Under the pieces are notes generated by a model, which saw nothing but the letters and a program-made list of their open reading frames with translations, was not told the origin of the DNA and did not search any database. This document shows positions 1 through 7,859 of a DNA stretch of 64,000 nucleotides, piece after piece. The translations under genes were made by a program, and so were the position numbers. Positions within the stretch are counted from its first letter, which is position 1. Each line of letters begins with the position of its first letter. The stretch comes from Loktanella sp. PT4BL (GTDB taxonomy: Bacteria > Pseudomonadota > Alphaproteobacteria > Rhodobacterales > Rhodobacteraceae). The DNA lies in contig NZ_QJJL01000002.1 of NCBI RefSeq assembly GCF_003201935.1, positions 901,681 to 965,680 of the forward strand, given 5' to 3'.

Positions 1-1424
1 CGATCAGCAAAGAGGGGCTGACAGGGCGGCAGTTGCGGATGGCGCGGCGCGTTGCTGTCAAGAACGGGTTTCAGGCCTCGTCAGATTATGATGCCGTGCG
101 GCAATTGCGTGCGGCAGGGATTGATCCGTTCCAGCGCAGTTCGATACTTGAACTGGTCAAGCCCGACAGTGCGAAAATCCCCAGCCGGAGCGGGCGCATC
201 CAGTTGCCGGATACGACCCAAGAGGACGGCATCTCTCTCCCTTCAACCAATAGTGCCGCGACCCTGAACCGGCACGCATCGGAGATTCTCCAAATCCAGC
301 GCGACATCGCGCGGCGGCGCAGACGCAAGCTTGCCCTGCTGTTCACGCGGCTGTCGTTCTTTGTCTTTCTGCCCACCTTTCTTGTCGGCTGGTATTTCTA
401 CAAGATTGCCACTCCGATGTATGCCACGAATTCCGAAATCGTGATCCAGCAGGCACAACCCCAAGGCGGCGGCCCGACCGGACTTGCCACGCTGTTTCAG
501 GGCACGTCCATGGCAACCCAGCAGGACAGTATTGCAGTGCAATCCTATCTGGCATCGCGCGAAGCGATGCTGCGGCTCGATGCCGATTTCGGGTTCAAGG
601 AACATTTTTCGGACCCCGCGATTGATTCCATTCAACGGCTGGAAGAGAACGCCACGAACGAAGCGGCATTCGGTCTTTACAGCAACCATGTTAAGATCAG
701 CTACGATCCCACCGAGGGATTGATCCGGATGGAAGTGATCGCCGCGGATCCGGTCAAAAGCTATGAGTTTTCGCAAGCACTGATCGGTTACGCCGAAGAA
801 CAGGTGGATCAGCTGACCGCGCGTCTGCGCGAAGACCAGATGCGCGGTGCGCTGCAAAGCTATGAAGAGGCCGAACAGCGTCGCGCGGATGCGCTTGCCA
901 CATGGCTTGCCATTCAAGAGGACGTGCGCCAGATCGACCCGCAAAGCGAAAGTGCCGCCCGCATGGGGCAGATCAACTCGCTTGAGAGCGAAAAACAGCG
1001 TCTGGAGCTTGTTCTCCAATCTCGCCTCAACGTGGACCGGCCAAGCGAAGTGCAAGTGCAGTCCTTGCGCGACCAGATCGCCAATATCGATAACCTGATC
1101 GCTGAATTGCGCGACCAGCTTGTCGGCGGCGCGGGCGAAGAAGTGTCTTTGGCGGCGCGGAATACAGAATTGCGCACAGCCGAAGAGAATTACGCATTCC
1201 AGACAGCCATGGTGCAGCAGGCACTGACACAGATGGAAACGGCCCGCATTGAAGCCAACCGTCAGGTCCGTTACCTGTCGCAAAGCGTGCGGCCGGTCAT
1301 TCCCGATCAGGCCAGCTATCCACGTGCTTTTGAAAACACGGTCCTCGCGTTTTTGATCTTTTCAGGCATCTACCTGATGATTTCGATCACCGCTTCGATC
1401 CTCCGCGAACAGGTAAGCTCTTGA
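1..1424 (+). CDS. Capsule polysaccharide export inner-membrane protein (KpsE/BexC/CtrB type), 5' partial
   Basis: Polysaccharide co-polymerase of the capsule ABC-export family, expected to span inner membrane and periplasm and couple the exporter to the outer-membrane channel. The frame is open to the left edge and reads ISKEGLTGRQLRMARR before the first possible internal start (TTG at 33). Related capsule-export proteins of roseobacters carry this kind of N-terminal RQLRMARRVA segment, so the gene most likely begins before the window. Numbered from the TTG at 33, a first membrane segment lies near residues 105-124 (LSFFVFLPTFLVGWYFYKIA), a long periplasmic part with coiled-coil character near 255-380, and a second membrane segment near 435-455 followed by a short cytoplasmic tail. 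The stop codon overlaps the next start (TGATG), so it is coupled to kdsA, which fits a Kdo-linked capsule locus. The family call is from sequence character; the exact subfamily is less certain. Confidence 0.85.
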   Translation, partial: ISKEGLTGRQLRMARRVAVKNGFQASSDYDAVRQLRAAGIDPFQRSSILELVKPDSAKIPSRSGRIQLPDTTQEDGISLPSTNSAATLNRHASEILQIQRDIARRRRRKLALLFTRLSFFVFLPTFLVGWYFYKIATPMYATNSEIVIQQAQPQGGGPTGLATLFQGTSMATQQDSIAVQSYLASREAMLRLDADFGFKEHFSDPAIDSIQRLEENATNEAAFGLYSNHVKISYDPTEGLIRMEVIAADPVKSYEFSQALIGYAEEQVDQLTARLREDQMRGALQSYEEAEQRRADALATWLAIQEDVRQIDPQSESAARMGQINSLESEKQRLELVLQSRLNVDRPSEVQVQSLRDQIANIDNLIAELRDQLVGGAGEEVSLAARNTELRTAEENYAFQTAMVQQALTQMETARIEANRQVRYLSQSVRPVIPDQASYPRAFENTVLAFLIFSGIYLMISITASILREQVSS

Positions 1425-2257
1425 TGCATAACGTACAAATCGGCGATCTTTCGGTCAGCAATGATAACCCGCTTTTGGTGATTGCCGGCCCCTGCCAGCT
1501 CGAAGGTATCGAGCACGCGCAGATGATCGCAGGCAAGATGGCCGAAATCTGTGCCGCCCATGGAGCGCAATTTATCTTCAAAGGCTCCTACGACAAAGCC
1601 AACCGTACATCGCTGAGTGGCAAGCGCGGCCTTGGCATGGATGAGGGCCTCAAGGTCATGCAGTCGGTCAAGGACAGCATCGGCTGCCCCGTTCTGACGG
1701 ATATCCACAGCCCCGAGCAATGCACGACGGTTGCCGCGGTCTGCGACGTGATGCAGATCCCTGCATTCCTGTGCCGCCAGACGGATCTGTTGCTCGCTGC
1801 CGGCGAAACCGGTGCGGTGATCAACATCAAGAAGGGTCAGTTCCTTGCACCTTGGGATATGCCCAATGTCGTGTCCAAGATTGAAAGCACAGGCAACAAA
1901 CGGATTTTGCTGACCGAACGCGGGTCTTCGTTCGGTTACAACACGCTAGTGGCGGATATGCGGTCTTTGCCGATTATGGCGCGCACCGGCTATCCGGTGG
2001 TTATGGATGCGACCCATTCGGTCCAGCAGCCTGGTGGCATGGGCGGATCATCTGGCGGACAGCGCGAATTTGCCCCTGTGATGGCCCGCGCGGCCGTGTC
2101 TTTGGGGATCGCAGCGGTCTTTATCGAGACGCACGAAGACCCCGACAATGCCCCGTCCGATGGACCAAATATGATCTCGCTGGATCAAATGGACGGCGTG
2201 ATCAAGAGCCTGATGGCGTTTGACGCACTGGCCAAGGCGGACCCTCTGCGCGTGTGA
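1424..2257 (+). CDS. kdsA: 3-deoxy-D-manno-octulosonate 8-phosphate synthase (KdsA), metal-dependent type
   Basis: Condenses phosphoenolpyruvate with arabinose 5-phosphate to Kdo-8-phosphate in the cytoplasm, for lipid A core and Kdo-containing capsule. The 277 residues match the family length. Visible motifs are KGSYDKANRTS, PAFLCRQTDLL and DATHSVQQPGG. The metal ligands of the metal-dependent class are all present: Cys24 in AGPCQ, His198, Glu235 and Asp246, with the same spacing as Cys11/His185/Glu222/Asp233 in the Aquifex enzyme. E. coli-type enzymes have Asn at the Cys position. I use the ATG at 1424, which overlaps the preceding stop by one base; a TTG three bases upstream is also possible. 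The capsule-export neighbour suggests the product serves capsule as well as lipopolysaccharide. Confidence 0.96.
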   Translation: MHNVQIGDLSVSNDNPLLVIAGPCQLEGIEHAQMIAGKMAEICAAHGAQFIFKGSYDKANRTSLSGKRGLGMDEGLKVMQSVKDSIGCPVLTDIHSPEQCTTVAAVCDVMQIPAFLCRQTDLLLAAGETGAVINIKKGQFLAPWDMPNVVSKIESTGNKRILLTERGSSFGYNTLVADMRSLPIMARTGYPVVMDATHSVQQPGGMGGSSGGQREFAPVMARAAVSLGIAAVFIETHEDPDNAPSDGPNMISLDQMDGVIKSLMAFDALAKADPLRV

Positions 2258-2307
2258 CAGGGCGATTTTCCTTGCTATAAGGGCGCATTGTCAGCTGGAT
2301 TACTCAC

Positions 2308-3594
2308 ATGCGCCTTTTCCTCCCTTTCCTACTGTTTTTTGCGGTAGCGCTGCCTGCTCCGGCGCAAGAGGCCACCGGCACGATTGCCACGGAAACCTCG
2401 GCCCAGCAGGACGCGGCCATCGCCCTGCGCATCCGTGAAATTCTTGGCGAATTGGGCAACTATGAAGACGTGACGGTCACGGTCAGCGAAGGTGTCGTGA
2501 CCCTGCGGGGCACAACCACCTCTGCCGTTGAAGCGGTCGCTCTTGATCCGCTGGCCGCGCGTGTTGCGGGTGTCGTGGCCGTGCGCAACCAGGTGACCGA
2601 AACAACCGATATCGGCGACAGGCTGAACCCCGCAATCGACCGGTTCAGGGCGCGTCTGGACCAGTTTATTAACTTTGTGCCGCTCGCGCTGATCGCTGGC
2701 GCGGCCTTTGCGCTTGTGGTGTTTTTGGGCTTTGCACTGGCGCGGATGCGCCAACCGTGGGAACGGCTCGCGCCCAATACCTTTATCGCCGAGATCTACC
2801 GCCAGCTTTTGCGCATCGCTTTTGTGATCTTCGGTATCGTCATCGCGCTTGATATCCTCAATGCCACAGCGCTTCTGAGTACAATTTTGGGTGCTGCGGG
2901 TATCATCGGTCTGGCATTGGGCTTTGCGGTGCGCGACACGGTGGAGAATTTTATCGCCTCGGTCATGCTGTCATTCCGCCAACCGTTCCGCCCCAATGAC
3001 ACGGTCGAGATCAACGGCGATATCGGCAAGGTCATCCGCCTGACCAGCCGCGCAACGATTCTTTTGTCCTTTGACGGCAACCACATCCGGATCCCCAATT
3101 CGTCTGTCTTCAAGAGCCGGATCATCAATTACACCCAGAACGCCGAGCGCCGGTTCATGTTTTCGATCATGGTTGAGCGCGATACCGACCTGCAAGCGGC
3201 GCGCGCGATGGTGGAACAGACGGTGCAGGAGCTTCCATTCATCTTGGAGGAACCTGCCGCACAAACCTGGATCGAGGCGTTGCACGCCTCTGGTGTCGAG
3301 CTTGTGGTGACAGGCTGGGTTGACCAGAACGAGACATCCATCGTGCGTGCCAAGGGTGAAGCACTGCGGCAGGTAAAGCTTGCCATACAGGCCGCCGGCA
3401 TTGTGATTCCCGATGCGACGCAAGCCATCCAACTAACGAGAGAGACCAAACCGCTCCCGCAGGAGCTTCTGGAAAGCACGCAGGTCGAAACTGTCGAGGC
3501 CAGCGAAGACGCCGCTTTGGACCGGATTGTGGACGCCGAACGGCAGGAAGAAATCACCGAAGATTTGCTGCGTCAGGACAGCATGAAAGAATAG
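2308..3594 (+). CDS. BON-domain MscS-family mechanosensitive ion channel
   Basis: Small-conductance mechanosensitive channel of the inner membrane that should open on hypo-osmotic shock. The 428 residues start with a signal peptide (MRLFLPFLLFFAVALPAPAQ). A BON domain follows near residues 30-95 (VTVSEGVVTLRG then a VRNQV end), which would lie in the periplasm. Three membrane segments lie near 115-140, 160-182 and 185-205; the last, rich in Gly and Ala (ILGAAGIIGLALGFAVRDTVENF), is the pore-lining MscS helix. The beta and alpha/beta MscS cytoplasmic domains run to about 385, with an acidic tail. It stands alone between kdsA and tRNA-Gln, 50 bases after kdsA. I see no recognisable terminator after it. 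Confidence 0.9.
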   Translation: MRLFLPFLLFFAVALPAPAQEATGTIATETSAQQDAAIALRIREILGELGNYEDVTVTVSEGVVTLRGTTTSAVEAVALDPLAARVAGVVAVRNQVTETTDIGDRLNPAIDRFRARLDQFINFVPLALIAGAAFALVVFLGFALARMRQPWERLAPNTFIAEIYRQLLRIAFVIFGIVIALDILNATALLSTILGAAGIIGLALGFAVRDTVENFIASVMLSFRQPFRPNDTVEINGDIGKVIRLTSRATILLSFDGNHIRIPNSSVFKSRIINYTQNAERRFMFSIMVERDTDLQAARAMVEQTVQELPFILEEPAAQTWIEALHASGVELVVTGWVDQNETSIVRAKGEALRQVKLAIQAAGIVIPDATQAIQLTRETKPLPQELLESTQVETVEASEDAALDRIVDAERQEEITEDLLRQDSMKE

Positions 3595-3657
3595 CACATT
3601 TCTTTGCAAAACGGGCTTGAACCAATCCCGCCTTCGCAGTATCTAGCCCCACGCTGA

Positions 3658-3732
3658 TGGGATGTAGCCAAGTGGTAAGGCAACTGTTTTTGGTACAGTG
3701 TACCGTAGGTTCGAATCCTACCATCCCAGCCA
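3658..3732 (+). tRNA. tRNA-Gln (anticodon UUG)
   Basis: The cloverleaf is complete. Acceptor TGGGATG pairs with CATCCCA, anticodon stem ACTGT pairs with ACAGT around loop TTTTGGT (anticodon TTG), and the T arm is GTAGG-TTCGAAT-CCTAC. The discriminator is G3729 and an encoded CCA follows at 3730-3732. No integration scar is visible next to it. Confidence 0.97.
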
Positions 3733-3847
3733 GCCTTCCTCCCCTGTTTTCGCGCTGAAAGCTTTGCTCACATTTTGGGGCACGTTGAAGATACTCCGGC
3801 GCAATCACTTGGCTCCGGTCGCAACTGTATGAAAGTCCGGTGGCAGG

Positions 3848-4534
3848 TCACCCGCCGCGCAGTCCCATATCCCAAAACGCAACCTCGAGCCGTGTTGCTG
3901 TTGTGAACCGTGCCTGAAGGTTCGGCCAGCGCTGGGATGTGGTTGGGTCGGGGCCCAATCGCCGAGCGATTGCACCATCTATCATCTGACCGACTGACGC
4001 CATCACGGTTTGATATTCCGGGTCGCTGTAGGTGTCGATCCAGTCGCGGTAGGGCGTGTCCGGGGCAGCCGAGCGTGCAAGCCGCAAGCCGATTTCCCCG
4101 TAACCAAAACAACATGGGGCAAGTGCTGCCATCAGATCAAGGAAATCGCCTTGCAGCCCCGCGTCCATCACATATCGCGTGTAGGCAAGGTTTTCGAATT
4201 CCTCGACTGCGCCAAAGAGTGCCGCCTCATCAATGCCTTGGGCGGCACATGTTGTCACATGCAGCGCCATCTCGTGATTGACCAAAGCATCAACTGTGCC
4301 CGCACAAATCTTCATCTCGTCCAGCGTCTCGGCCTTGACCACGGCGAGGGACCAGGCCCGCGCAAAATGCACAAGGAAGACATAGTCCTGTACAAGGTAA
4401 TGCAGGAAAGATGCGCGCGATAAAGAACCGTTCCGCAGACCTTCGACAAAGGCATGATGGGTATAGTCGCGCCATGGACCGGGGCAACCGGCCCGCCAAT
4501 GGGCAAAGGTTTCACCATAAACGGAACCGGTCAT
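3848..4534 (-). CDS. tenA: Aminopyrimidine aminohydrolase / thiaminase II (TenA)
   Basis: Salvages thiamine by hydrolysing aminomethyl-HMP from degraded thiamine to HMP, which ThiD then phosphorylates. The 228 residues fit the TenA family. Asp50 (HYLVQDYVFL), the nucleophile-type Cys141 in APCCFGYGEIG, and a C-terminal Glu-x-x-FWDMG helix (Glu218 region) match the catalytic layout, so it is the active-site Cys class. It is the last gene of the thiM-thiE-thiD operon under the TPP riboswitch. Its ATG overlaps the stop of a 44-codon reading frame by the ATGA arrangement, which suggests translational coupling. De novo thiC/thiG genes are not in the window, consistent with a salvage operon. Confidence 0.93.
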   Translation of the reverse strand: MTGSVYGETFAHWRAGCPGPWRDYTHHAFVEGLRNGSLSRASFLHYLVQDYVFLVHFARAWSLAVVKAETLDEMKICAGTVDALVNHEMALHVTTCAAQGIDEAALFGAVEEFENLAYTRYVMDAGLQGDFLDLMAALAPCCFGYGEIGLRLARSAAPDTPYRDWIDTYSDPEYQTVMASVGQMIDGAIARRLGPDPTTSQRWPNLQARFTTATRLEVAFWDMGLRGG

Positions 4535-4665
4535 GCCACGGCCCCCGCAGAGTGGGTATCATCAGCAGTATGGCGTGACGGGAACTGACCCACATCAGCC
4601 GTAACCGTCCCGTATGTCGCACAGCGGCCAATTTGAATTGCAGTGGTTAAAATAGTGGTTCTCAT
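4531..4665 (-). CDS. Possible 44-residue protein between thiD and tenA
   Basis: A short frame starting MRTTILTTAIQIG begins seven bases after the thiD stop, with GAGTGAG upstream as a weak ribosome-binding site, and its TGA overlaps the tenA ATG (ATGA). The placement, coupled at both ends, is what supports it. The sequence is rich in Thr and Ala, has no cysteine-rich, membrane or other recognisable motif, and I know no family for it. It may be a real small protein or only a coupling frame that delivers ribosomes to tenA. Confidence 0.4.
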   Translation of the reverse strand: MRTTILTTAIQIGRCATYGTVTADVGQFPSRHTADDTHSAGAVA

Positions 4666-4672
4666 AGCATAC

Positions 4673-5482
4673 TCACTCTGATTTGGGGGAAAGGCTGGCA
4701 AAATGGTGTGTGGGGCCGTGGCCTTTGCCGACGGACAGGTCACCAGACCGCTCAATGGCTGTTGCGACATAGGATTTGGCGGCGGATGTGGCCTGCGCGA
4801 CGCTGAGCCCTTTGGCGAGATGTGCCGCCAAGGCAGACGAGAGCGTACAGCCGGTGCCGTGGGTATTTGCCGTTGCGGTGCGCAGGCCCTCAAACCACGT
4901 CACATCGTCATCGGTCACAAGGCAATCAGGGCTGTCCGGCCCCTCAAGATGACCGCCTTTCATCAACACGGCGGTCGCACCCAGATCACAGAGCGCCTTG
5001 CCTTGCGCTGCCATCGCATCACGCGTGCTCGCCGTGGCAGCGCCCAGCAAATGCGCAGCTTCGGGCAGGTTCGGCGTCAGCACCGCAGCCATCGGCAAGA
5101 GCATGTCACGCAGCGTTCTTACTGCGTCCGGTTGCAGCAATGCCGCGCCCCCTTTCGCGATCATCACAGGATCAAGCACAATTGGAGTCCCTTTGTATCC
5201 GGCCAGTGCGTCCGCCACTGCGGCTGCAATATCCGCGTTGGCGATCATCCCGATCTTGACGGCGTCCACGCGGATATCGGCAAAGACGGCTGCGATCTGG
5301 TCGTGGACAAAGGCGGGCGGCACGAGGTGGATGCCCGTGACACCCGTGGTGTTCTGCGCCGTCAAAGCCGTGATGGCAGCCATCGCAAACGCGCCACTGG
5401 CAGAAATCGCCTTGATGTCGGCCTGAATGCCGGCCCCGCCCGACGGGTCAGACCCCGCAATACTCAGCACGTTGGGTATCAT
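4673..5482 (-). CDS. thiD: Hydroxymethylpyrimidine / phosphomethylpyrimidine kinase (ThiD)
   Basis: Phosphorylates HMP and then HMP-phosphate to HMP-PP, the pyrimidine substrate of ThiE. A ribokinase-fold enzyme of about 269 residues. The N-terminal substrate motif SIAGSDPSGGAGIQADIK, the DPVMIAKGG segment and the C-terminal anion-hole motif NTHGTGCTLSSA with its catalytic Asp/Cys region are visible. I use the ATG at 5482 (MIPNVLSIAGSD), which overlaps the thiE stop as ATGA; an upstream in-frame start inside thiE is less likely. Third gene of the riboswitch-controlled operon. Confidence 0.95.
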   Translation of the reverse strand: MIPNVLSIAGSDPSGGAGIQADIKAISASGAFAMAAITALTAQNTTGVTGIHLVPPAFVHDQIAAVFADIRVDAVKIGMIANADIAAAVADALAGYKGTPIVLDPVMIAKGGAALLQPDAVRTLRDMLLPMAAVLTPNLPEAAHLLGAATASTRDAMAAQGKALCDLGATAVLMKGGHLEGPDSPDCLVTDDDVTWFEGLRTATANTHGTGCTLSSALAAHLAKGLSVAQATSAAKSYVATAIERSGDLSVGKGHGPTHHFASLSPKSE

Positions 5483-6120
5483 GCGCGGCCCTCCGGTTGG
5501 AACGTCGCGAATGCACGGGATGCGATGCACGGGTCAGGCTGGCCGCAAATGGCAGAGACAACGGCCATGCCATCTGCACCGCTGGCAAGAACACCGCTGA
5601 TATGATCGGGCTTCAGACCGCCAATCGCCACGTTCGGTATAGACGACAGCGCGACCAGCTGCGCCAAACCGTCGAAACCTATCGGCTGCGCATGATCGGT
5701 TTTTGTGGCCGTGCCAAACACAGGGCCCAGACCGAGGTAGTCGACCAAAGAAGGATCAGCATCACGCACCGCTTGCGGCGTTTCGCACGACAGCCCGAGT
5801 ATTTTGCCCGAACCCATGATCGCGCGCGCCTGTGCAGGCGAGATATCCCCCTGCCCGATATGCGCGCCATCCGCGTTGGCCGCCGCAGCCGCCACGACAT
5901 CATCATTGATCACCAGCGGCACGCCTGACCCTTGCAAAGCGGTTTTCAGGGCGACCGCCAGATCGGTCCGCTGGGCGGTGGTGGCGTGTTTATCGCGCAA
6001 CTGAACCATGCTCACACCGCCCGCCACAGCGCGGCGCACAGTCTCCACAACGCCGATCCCCGCGCAAAGCAGCGGATCGGTGACCAGATAGAGACGCAAT
6101 TGTTTTCTGAGGCTTCCCAT
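5479..6120 (-). CDS. thiE: Thiamine-phosphate synthase (ThiE)
   Basis: Joins HMP-PP and hydroxyethylthiazole phosphate to thiamine phosphate. A 213-residue TIM-barrel protein with the expected motifs: LYLVTDP at the N-terminus, MVQLRDK, INDDVVAA, GAHIGQGD, LGLSCETPQ, YLGLGPVFGTATKTD (pyrophosphate-binding loop) and the final VAIGG and GMAVVSAI segments. The start overlaps the thiM stop by one base (TGATG) and the stop overlaps the thiD start, so the operon is translated as a coupled unit. Confidence 0.95.
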   Translation of the reverse strand: MGSLRKQLRLYLVTDPLLCAGIGVVETVRRAVAGGVSMVQLRDKHATTAQRTDLAVALKTALQGSGVPLVINDDVVAAAAANADGAHIGQGDISPAQARAIMGSGKILGLSCETPQAVRDADPSLVDYLGLGPVFGTATKTDHAQPIGFDGLAQLVALSSIPNVAIGGLKPDHISGVLASGADGMAVVSAICGQPDPCIASRAFATFQPEGRA

Positions 6121-6893
6121 CAGCCGATGACCCCCGCCAGATCGTCCGGCTGGGCAGCGGCGAGTGCATCGAGGAAATGCATCTGAAAACTGCCGGGCCC
6201 ATGCGCGCGCGTTGCGGCGGCGGTTCCCGCGACTTTGAAATGCGCAAGGGCTGCAAGGGCTGCATCAAAGGCAGGACCGGTCGCAGCGTAAGCCCCCATC
6301 AAAGCGGTCTGCGAACAGCCCAGCGCGGTGACCTGTGGCATCAAGACCGAGCCACCCGAGACCTCCGCCTCTCGCTTGCCATCGGTCAGGTAATCAACGG
6401 GCCCTGTGACTGCCACGACCGTGTCAAACTGCGTCGCAAGCGCCCTTGCAGCGCCCTGTGCTGCCGTCACACTGTCCCCGCTATCAACCCCTTTTCCGGC
6501 ACCGGCCTCGCCCGCGAGCGCCAGTATTTCTGACGCATTGCCACGGACAATCGCGGGACGCTGGGCCAGAAGTTTCTGTGCAGCCCCCCGGCGATACGCC
6601 GAGATGAAATGCGCCACCGGATCCAGAACCCACGGAATGTCGTGTGTGTTTGCCACCGCCGCCGCCTCTGTCATACTGGCAAACCATGGCGCGGAAATTG
6701 TCCCGATATTGATTGAAAGCCCACCGCAAAGCGGTGTGAACTCGGCCACTTCTTCGGCTGCGTGGACCATCGCAGGCGAGGCACCCGCCGCCAAAACGAC
6801 GTTTGCCGCGATATTCATCGCCACATAGTTTGTCATGCAATGAACGAGGGGTTTTTCGTCCCGTAGGGCTGTCAGAAGGGCGTGTGCTACCAT
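6120..6893 (-). CDS. thiM: Hydroxyethylthiazole kinase (ThiM)
   Basis: Phosphorylates salvaged hydroxyethylthiazole to the ThiE substrate. The ribokinase-like fold is marked by PLVHCMTNYVAMNIAANV near the N-terminus, GTISAPW, WVLDPVA and a GCSQTALMGAY phosphate-binding region. I choose the ATG at 6893 (MVAHALL) because a GAGG ribosome-binding site lies seven bases upstream; the ATG at 6899 would abut that site. First gene of the operon and the direct target of the TPP riboswitch upstream. Confidence 0.93.
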   Translation of the reverse strand: MVAHALLTALRDEKPLVHCMTNYVAMNIAANVVLAAGASPAMVHAAEEVAEFTPLCGGLSINIGTISAPWFASMTEAAAVANTHDIPWVLDPVAHFISAYRRGAAQKLLAQRPAIVRGNASEILALAGEAGAGKGVDSGDSVTAAQGAARALATQFDTVVAVTGPVDYLTDGKREAEVSGGSVLMPQVTALGCSQTALMGAYAATGPAFDAALAALAHFKVAGTAAATRAHGPGSFQMHFLDALAAAQPDDLAGVIG

Positions 6894-6900
6894 AGTCATT

Positions 6901-6925
6901 CCTCTTTTTTGCAGGCAAAAAGAGG
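6901..6925 (-). promoter_or_regulatory. Shine-Dalgarno-sequestering hairpin of thiM leader
   Basis: On the minus strand CCTCTTTTT pairs with AAAAAGAGG across a short loop, leaving at most one bulged A. The 3' arm contains the thiM ribosome-binding site GAGG. This is the expected expression platform for translational control by the adjacent TPP aptamer. No U-run terminator follows, so transcription termination is less likely. Confidence 0.75.
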
Positions 6926-6951
6926 GACTATGTATGCAGCGCAAAGAAACA

Positions 6952-7026
6952 TACGACCTCCCTCCGCCAGCATTATCTGGTTCAGGTTCAAAGGGTACAT
7001 CTCAGCCTTTCGGCGCCCCTGGTGAG
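6952..7026 (-). promoter_or_regulatory. TPP riboswitch (THI element) aptamer
   Basis: The minus strand carries the conserved thi-box elements in order: AGGGGCGCC, the CTGAGA core, TACCCTTTGAACCTGA, and ATAATGCTGGCGGAGGGAGGT. Thiamine pyrophosphate binding would repress thiM-thiE-thiD-tenA. The aptamer ends about 50 bases before the thiM start, leaving room for the hairpin at 6901-6925. Confidence 0.96.
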
Positions 7027-7280
7027 TAGATGGCTATTGGTTTTCGCGCCGCTCGTCAAACAGTATGAAACGCTTACGTGCGACATGCGGACATACGCCG
7101 CACGTCATGGTCGCATCGTTTCATGCGCACAGCAAACCTTGCTGCTCTGCACTGCAGATGGCTGCGCCCCGCCCTGTGCGACATTACAATTTCGCACGGG
7201 TGTCAGGCGATATCTGCAACCGCCGAACGGGATCGTGCAGCTGTCAAAAGACTGTTACAATCAGGGCACCAAAGGCAGCA

Positions 7281-7314
7281 AATAAAATAAAACCCCCGGC
7301 GGTAACGCCGGAGG
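7281..7314 (-). terminator. Rho-independent terminator of the small-protein gene at 7432
   Basis: Read on the minus strand, CCTCCGGCG pairs with CGCCGGGGG (nine pairs, one G-U) around TTAC, followed by TTTTATTTTATTT. It lies about 115 bases after the 7432-7692 gene. The bases between 7027 and 7280 hold the presumed promoter region of thiM; I see no gene there. Confidence 0.85.
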
Positions 7315-7431
7315 TCTGTGTGATCTTGATTGCTAAGCTGCCGTGTTATTTAACATTATTGGATTCATGAGAAGGCTAGTCAATCCGCGCTGTGCAGTCG
7401 CTTTATCCTAAAACTATTCGATTGAAGACGA

Positions 7432-7692
7432 CTACTTATCGCCTAGCTCGCTCTCGCTTTCGCCGCCGCTGTCGCCACTGTCACGCGAGGCCAGACCGAC
7501 AAACAGCGCCACAACAGCAACGGGAATAACCCAGCTGGGAATACTGCCGGCAGCAGGTGCAACCTCGACCGGATCTTCTACGACAACAGGCGCTTCTACG
7601 ATCTCGTCGGCCAAGCCACCAGCCGTTGCAGCTGTTCCCGATAACGCAATCGCCGTCGCGGCGGTGAGCGTGGCCTTAAAACGTTTAAGCAT
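7432..7692 (-). CDS. Small exported protein with C-terminal membrane segment
   Basis: An 86-residue protein of unknown function. It has an N-terminal signal peptide (MLKRFKATLTAATAIALSG, cleavage likely near ATA-GG), a Val/Glu/Pro-rich acidic linker (EAPVVVEDPVEVAP), a hydrophobic segment (IPSWVIPVAVVALFVGLA) and a short Ser/Gly/Glu tail. Proteins of this layout are common and uncharacterised in roseobacters, as far as I recall. I use the ATG at 7692 because AGGG lies eight bases before it; a GTG at 7701 is too close to that site. It has its own terminator at 7281-7314 and a divergent AT-rich promoter region shared with the gene at 7860, so it is probably monocistronic. Confidence 0.75.
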   Translation of the reverse strand: MLKRFKATLTAATAIALSGTAATAGGLADEIVEAPVVVEDPVEVAPAAGSIPSWVIPVAVVALFVGLASRDSGDSGGESESELGDK

Positions 7693-7859
7693 ATTGATCA
7701 CCCTTATTTTTATAATCTTTGCGCATTATATGATAAGCAAAAGGCTTACTTGAAGCAAGAAAAAGTTAACGATAGTAAAGATAACAGCATACTAAGGTTT
7801 CAACTTATTCGTCCCGAGGCACGTTGACACTAGGATGGCAAAAAGGGCGTTTCAAATTG

